14,764 nt of DNA from CADCVW01 sp035644935 (GTDB lineage Bacteria; Pseudomonadota; Alphaproteobacteria; Sphingomonadales; Sphingomonadaceae). Below, piece after piece: positions 12,721 through 14,764 of the stretch (the stretch's first letter is position 1; every line of letters begins with the position of its first letter). The stretch spans positions 1 through 14,764 of the forward strand of contig DASQNO010000120.1 in NCBI GenBank assembly GCA_035644935.1, written 5' to 3'. Position numbers and translations under genes: made by a program. The notes beneath the pieces are model-generated. The model saw only the letters and a program-made list of their open reading frames with translations, did not search any database and was not told where the DNA came from.

Positions 12721-13019
12721 CCGTAGGCGAGCATCACGTCCTGCTGCAGCCCGGCCAGCAGCATGCGCAGGATGGAGATCAGGATCAGCACCACGAACGG
12801 CGAAAAGTCGATGCCGCCGAAATCGGGCAGGATGCGGCGGATCGGCCGGTAGAGCGGCTCGGTGATCGTATCCAGCGCGCGCAGGAACTGGCGCATGAAT
12901 TCGTTGTGCGTGTTGATCACGTTGAACGCGACCAGCAGGCTCAGGATCGCCTGCGCGATGATGACGTAGCTCAGGATCTGGAGCAGAAAGAGCAGGACGT
13001 TGAACAAGGCTGCGAGCAT
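12717..13019 (-). CDS. yggT: YggT-family membrane protein
   Basis: 100 residues. Two hydrophobic helices (about 3-30 and 70-92) flank a conserved loop: 'NEFMRQFLRALDTITEPLYRPIRRILPDFGGIDFSPFVVLI', in which the 'TEP-x-x-x-P-I-R-R-x-x-P' and 'GxDxSP' elements are the family hallmark. YggT proteins are small inner-membrane proteins linked to osmotic tolerance, cofactor or cell-shape processes in various bacteria; the molecular role is not settled. The ATG at 13019 has GGAG 6 nt upstream. The gene lies 35 nt after the transporter gene and overlaps folD by 4 nt, so it is the middle gene of a probable three-gene operon. Confidence 0.92.
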   Translation of the reverse strand: MLAALFNVLLFLLQILSYVIIAQAILSLLVAFNVINTHNEFMRQFLRALDTITEPLYRPIRRILPDFGGIDFSPFVVLILISILRMLLAGLQQDVMLAYG

Positions 13020-13054
13020 GGTGGTCTCCGGGCGGGGCGCCCCCTCCGGCCCAT

Positions 13055-13726
13055 CTAGGGCTCGGAACGCCTCCCGGCAACGCTCCCATGCCCGTCCAGC
13101 CGCCGTCCCAGCGCCACGAACGCGTAGATCAGCGGCGGCACCAGCAGCGCCGACAGCACGACCTTGGCCAGCATCTGCCCGGCCAGCAACGCGCCGATCG
13201 GGAACACGCCCAGAAACGCGATGGTGACGAACAGCAGCGTGTCGACGACCTGGCTGGCGACACCCGCGATCGCGGAGCGCAGCCACAACAGCCGCGAGCC
13301 CTCGCGGCCCTTCAGCCAGGAAAAGATCGTGACGTTGAGCAGTTGCGAAACGCCGTAGGCGATGATCCCGCCCGCCCAGATGCGCGGAGTTCCCGACATC
13401 ATCAGCGCGAACGCATCGCGCCGCGCCGGCTCCATCTCGGGCGAGGCGGGGACCGCGAGCACGACGGAGGTCAGCGCGATGGAGGCGAACAGCGGCACGA
13501 AGCCCAGCAGGACGAGCCGGTTTGCGACGGCGCGCCCCTGCAGCTCCGCCACCGCGCTGGACACGACGACGAGCAGCAGAAAGGCGAAGATCCCCGCCTC
13601 CACCGCCAGCGGCCCCAACGCGACCTGCTTGTTGCCCAGCACGCCGGCCAGGCACACCATGCCGCCGTAGAAGACGGAAAACGCGAAGAGGGAGCGGGAG
13701 ATCGGGGCAGGGGCGGCGTTGGTCAT
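13055..13726 (-). CDS. yhhQ: Queuosine-precursor transporter (YhhQ/VUT family)
   Basis: 223 residues, six hydrophobic segments. The family pattern is clear: 'GNKQVALGPLAVEAGIFAF' in the first half, then 'GIIAYGVSQLLNVTIFSWLK' (120-139) and 'WLRSAIAGVASQVVDTLLFVTIAF' (148-171), where the two S-Q-x-x-(N/D) helices are typical of COG1738 proteins. These import 7-cyano-7-deazaguanine or 7-aminomethyl-7-deazaguanine for queuosine in tRNA. The C-terminal 15 residues are polar and probably cytoplasmic. ATG at 13726; no clear Shine-Dalgarno. It is the first gene of the group with yggT and folD. A REP-like pair lies upstream, between it and crtB. Substrate assignment follows from the family, not from this sequence. 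Confidence 0.9.
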   Translation of the reverse strand: MTNAAPAPISRSLFAFSVFYGGMVCLAGVLGNKQVALGPLAVEAGIFAFLLLVVVSSAVAELQGRAVANRLVLLGFVPLFASIALTSVVLAVPASPEMEPARRDAFALMMSGTPRIWAGGIIAYGVSQLLNVTIFSWLKGREGSRLLWLRSAIAGVASQVVDTLLFVTIAFLGVFPIGALLAGQMLAKVVLSALLVPPLIYAFVALGRRLDGHGSVAGRRSEP

Positions 13727-13770
13727 CGCGAGTTGCTAGAACCTATCGCCCGCGTTTCAAACACCTTGTT

Positions 13771-13832
13771 CCCCGGCGTAGGCCGGGGTCCAGTCGTACG
13801 ATCGCGTCACTGGGCCCCCGCCTACGCCGGGG
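13771..13832. repeat. REP-like inverted pair, family C (CCCCGGCGTAGGC type), running into crtB
   Basis: The arm at 13771-13794 and the reverse complement of 13809-13832 agree at 22 of 24 positions (CCCCGGCGTAGGC, then GGGG, then CCAGT with two changes), separated by 14 nt. The right arm covers the crtB stop codon (13822-13824) and the codons for the last residues. Its stability could make it the end signal for crtB transcription, although it has no T-run. Confidence 0.75.
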
Positions 13833-14709
13833 TACCCCGTCTCGCCTCGCGCAAGGCCTGCCCGACGAAGCTCAATTTCTCCCGTCCGGAGATCGTCACC
13901 CGCTCGTCCCACGCCTTGTCGCCTCGCCGGACGACATCCCGAACGATCTCCCCGTAAATGCCGGCCGCCGCCAGAACCGCCCAGCGGGCGCGAAAGGGAA
14001 GGCGGGCGGCGCCGACGCGCGCGCTGGCTTCACGATCCGCCGCGAGTTCGCCCAGCCAGCGCGCCGCCACCGCCAGCCGCTTGCGAAAATGGGGCTTCAG
14101 CGCCTCGCCCGGCGGCACGTCCAGCTCCGCCAGCCATTCGTGCGGCAGGTAGTTGCGTCCTGCGAGGTCGTCCTCGCCCAGGTCGCGGGCGATGTTGGCG
14201 AGCTGGAACGCCAGCCCCAGGTCCGACGCGCGGGACAGAGTGTCCTCGTCGTCCTGCGGCACCCCCATGATGATCGCCATCATGCACCCGACCGATCCCG
14301 CGACATGGTAGCAGTAGCGGATCAGGTCGGCCTCGCTGCGCGGCTGCCAACCCTTCGCGTCGAGCGCGAAACCGTCGAGATGGTCCTCGACATAGCGCAT
14401 GGGGATCGCGCATTCGGCGGCAACGATGGCGAGGCCCTCGAACGGCGGCTCCGCAGGCTCCCCCGCCAGCGCGCGCGACGTGCCGACGCGGATCGCCGCC
14501 AGCGCCTGCACGGGGTCGTCGACTTGGCTCATGCCCCCGCCCAATGCCTGCCCGTCCATGACGTCGTCGCAATGCCGGCACCAGGCGTAGAGCAGCCACG
14601 CCCGCTCGCGCGTCGCCCGGTCGAACAGCCGCGAGGCCAGCGAGAAGGACAAGGACCCCCGCGCGATCGTCTCGCGGGCGGCGGCGACAAGGGCGGCGCG
14701 CTCGGTCAA
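13822..14709 (-). CDS. crtB: Phytoene synthase (squalene/phytoene synthase family)
   Basis: 295 residues. It condenses two geranylgeranyl diphosphates to phytoene, the first committed carotenoid step. The two Mg-diphosphate-binding aspartate motifs are present: 'YAWCRHCDDVMDG' (41-53, D48/D49/D52) and 'QLANIARDLGEDDLAGRNYLP' (169-189, D176/D180). 'ARGSLSFSLASRLF' near the N-terminus is the usual substrate-pocket start, and 'IPMRYVEDHLDGFALD' (102-117) fits the central helix. The start is a TTG at 14709, 4 nt after the stop of an upstream frame; no in-frame ATG upstream is visible. The last residues (GTPA) and the stop lie inside a REP-like palindrome. Carotenoids such as nostoxanthin or zeaxanthin give sphingomonads their yellow colour; desaturase and cyclase genes are not in the window. 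Confidence 0.94.
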   Translation of the reverse strand: MTERAALVAAARETIARGSLSFSLASRLFDRATRERAWLLYAWCRHCDDVMDGQALGGGMSQVDDPVQALAAIRVGTSRALAGEPAEPPFEGLAIVAAECAIPMRYVEDHLDGFALDAKGWQPRSEADLIRYCYHVAGSVGCMMAIIMGVPQDDEDTLSRASDLGLAFQLANIARDLGEDDLAGRNYLPHEWLAELDVPPGEALKPHFRKRLAVAARWLGELAADREASARVGAARLPFRARWAVLAAAGIYGEIVRDVVRRGDKAWDERVTISGREKLSFVGQALREARRGTPA

Positions 14710-14713
14710 CCCG

Positions 14714-14764
14714 TCACAAATCCCCGCGCACGATCTCGATCACCGTCGGCGCGACGCGATGCCG
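14714..14764 (-). CDS. C-terminal 16 codons of an unidentified gene upstream of crtB
   Basis: An open frame enters from the right edge and reads RHRVAPTVIEIVRGDL before a TGA at 14716-14714, only 4 nt ahead of the crtB TTG. The close spacing implies an operon and possibly translational coupling, which would help a TTG start. A carotenoid gene such as crtI would be expected here in many sphingomonads, but these residues do not look like a CrtI C-terminus to me. The identity is open, and the frame itself may be fortuitous. Confidence 0.4.
   Translation of the reverse strand, partial: RHRVAPTVIEIVRGDL

Noticed and set aside
10963..14764. CRISPR array or insertion sequence suggested by the repeated palindromes
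   Set aside because: The repeats are single inverted pairs of unrelated sequence without regular spacers, and no transposase or cas gene is present.

Overview
The window is high-GC DNA with gene types, repeats and carotenoid biosynthesis that best fit an alphaproteobacterium of the sphingomonad group (Sphingomonas or a close relative). The evidence is the RlmN N-terminus, a YciB/IspZ-type membrane protein directly behind rlmN, a phytoene synthase, and three intergenic palindrome families of a kind I associate with sphingomonad chromosomes. The taxonomic call is inference; no rRNA or tRNA gene was seen.

Left part (1-2993): four genes on the minus strand, read from right to left. A small outer-membrane beta-barrel protein (1670-2269) is followed by a stem-loop and a good terminator, then the sliding clamp gene dnaN (400-1503), then an AbrB/MazE-type antitoxin (38-340) that overlaps the first 16 codons of a probable RelE/ParE-like toxin cut off by the window edge. 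On the plus strand, diverging from the barrel gene, is an exported IalB-like protein (2484-2993).

Middle (3055-5243): rlmN (23S rRNA/tRNA m2A methyltransferase) and, overlapping its stop by GTGA, a YciB/IspZ septation-type membrane protein carrying an extra N-terminal soluble domain of about 136 residues.

Glycan-type cluster (5366-10962): two large polytopic proteins with GT-C architecture on the plus strand flank a minus-strand operon of gtrA-like flippase, GT2 polyprenyl-phosphate glycosyltransferase and class I methyltransferase. The second GT-C protein resembles STT3-type oligosaccharyltransferases, with an acidic TDD motif in the first loop and a DHH motif. Together these look like a module that charges a polyprenyl carrier, flips it and transfers sugar on the periplasmic side. 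The acceptor is unknown. This is the most system-like part of the window.

Right part (11100-14764), all minus strand: a MarC-family membrane protein; folD, yggT and a queuosine-precursor transporter in a likely operon (the transporter comes first in transcription); and phytoene synthase crtB, preceded by the last 16 codons of an unidentified gene. Three different REP-like inverted pairs lie at the 3' ends in this part, and one of them supplies the stop codon and last residues of crtB.

Five of the sixteen larger genes use GTG or TTG starts. No gene-free stretch exceeds 300 bases. No CRISPR array, transposase, prophage gene or RNA gene was recognised.
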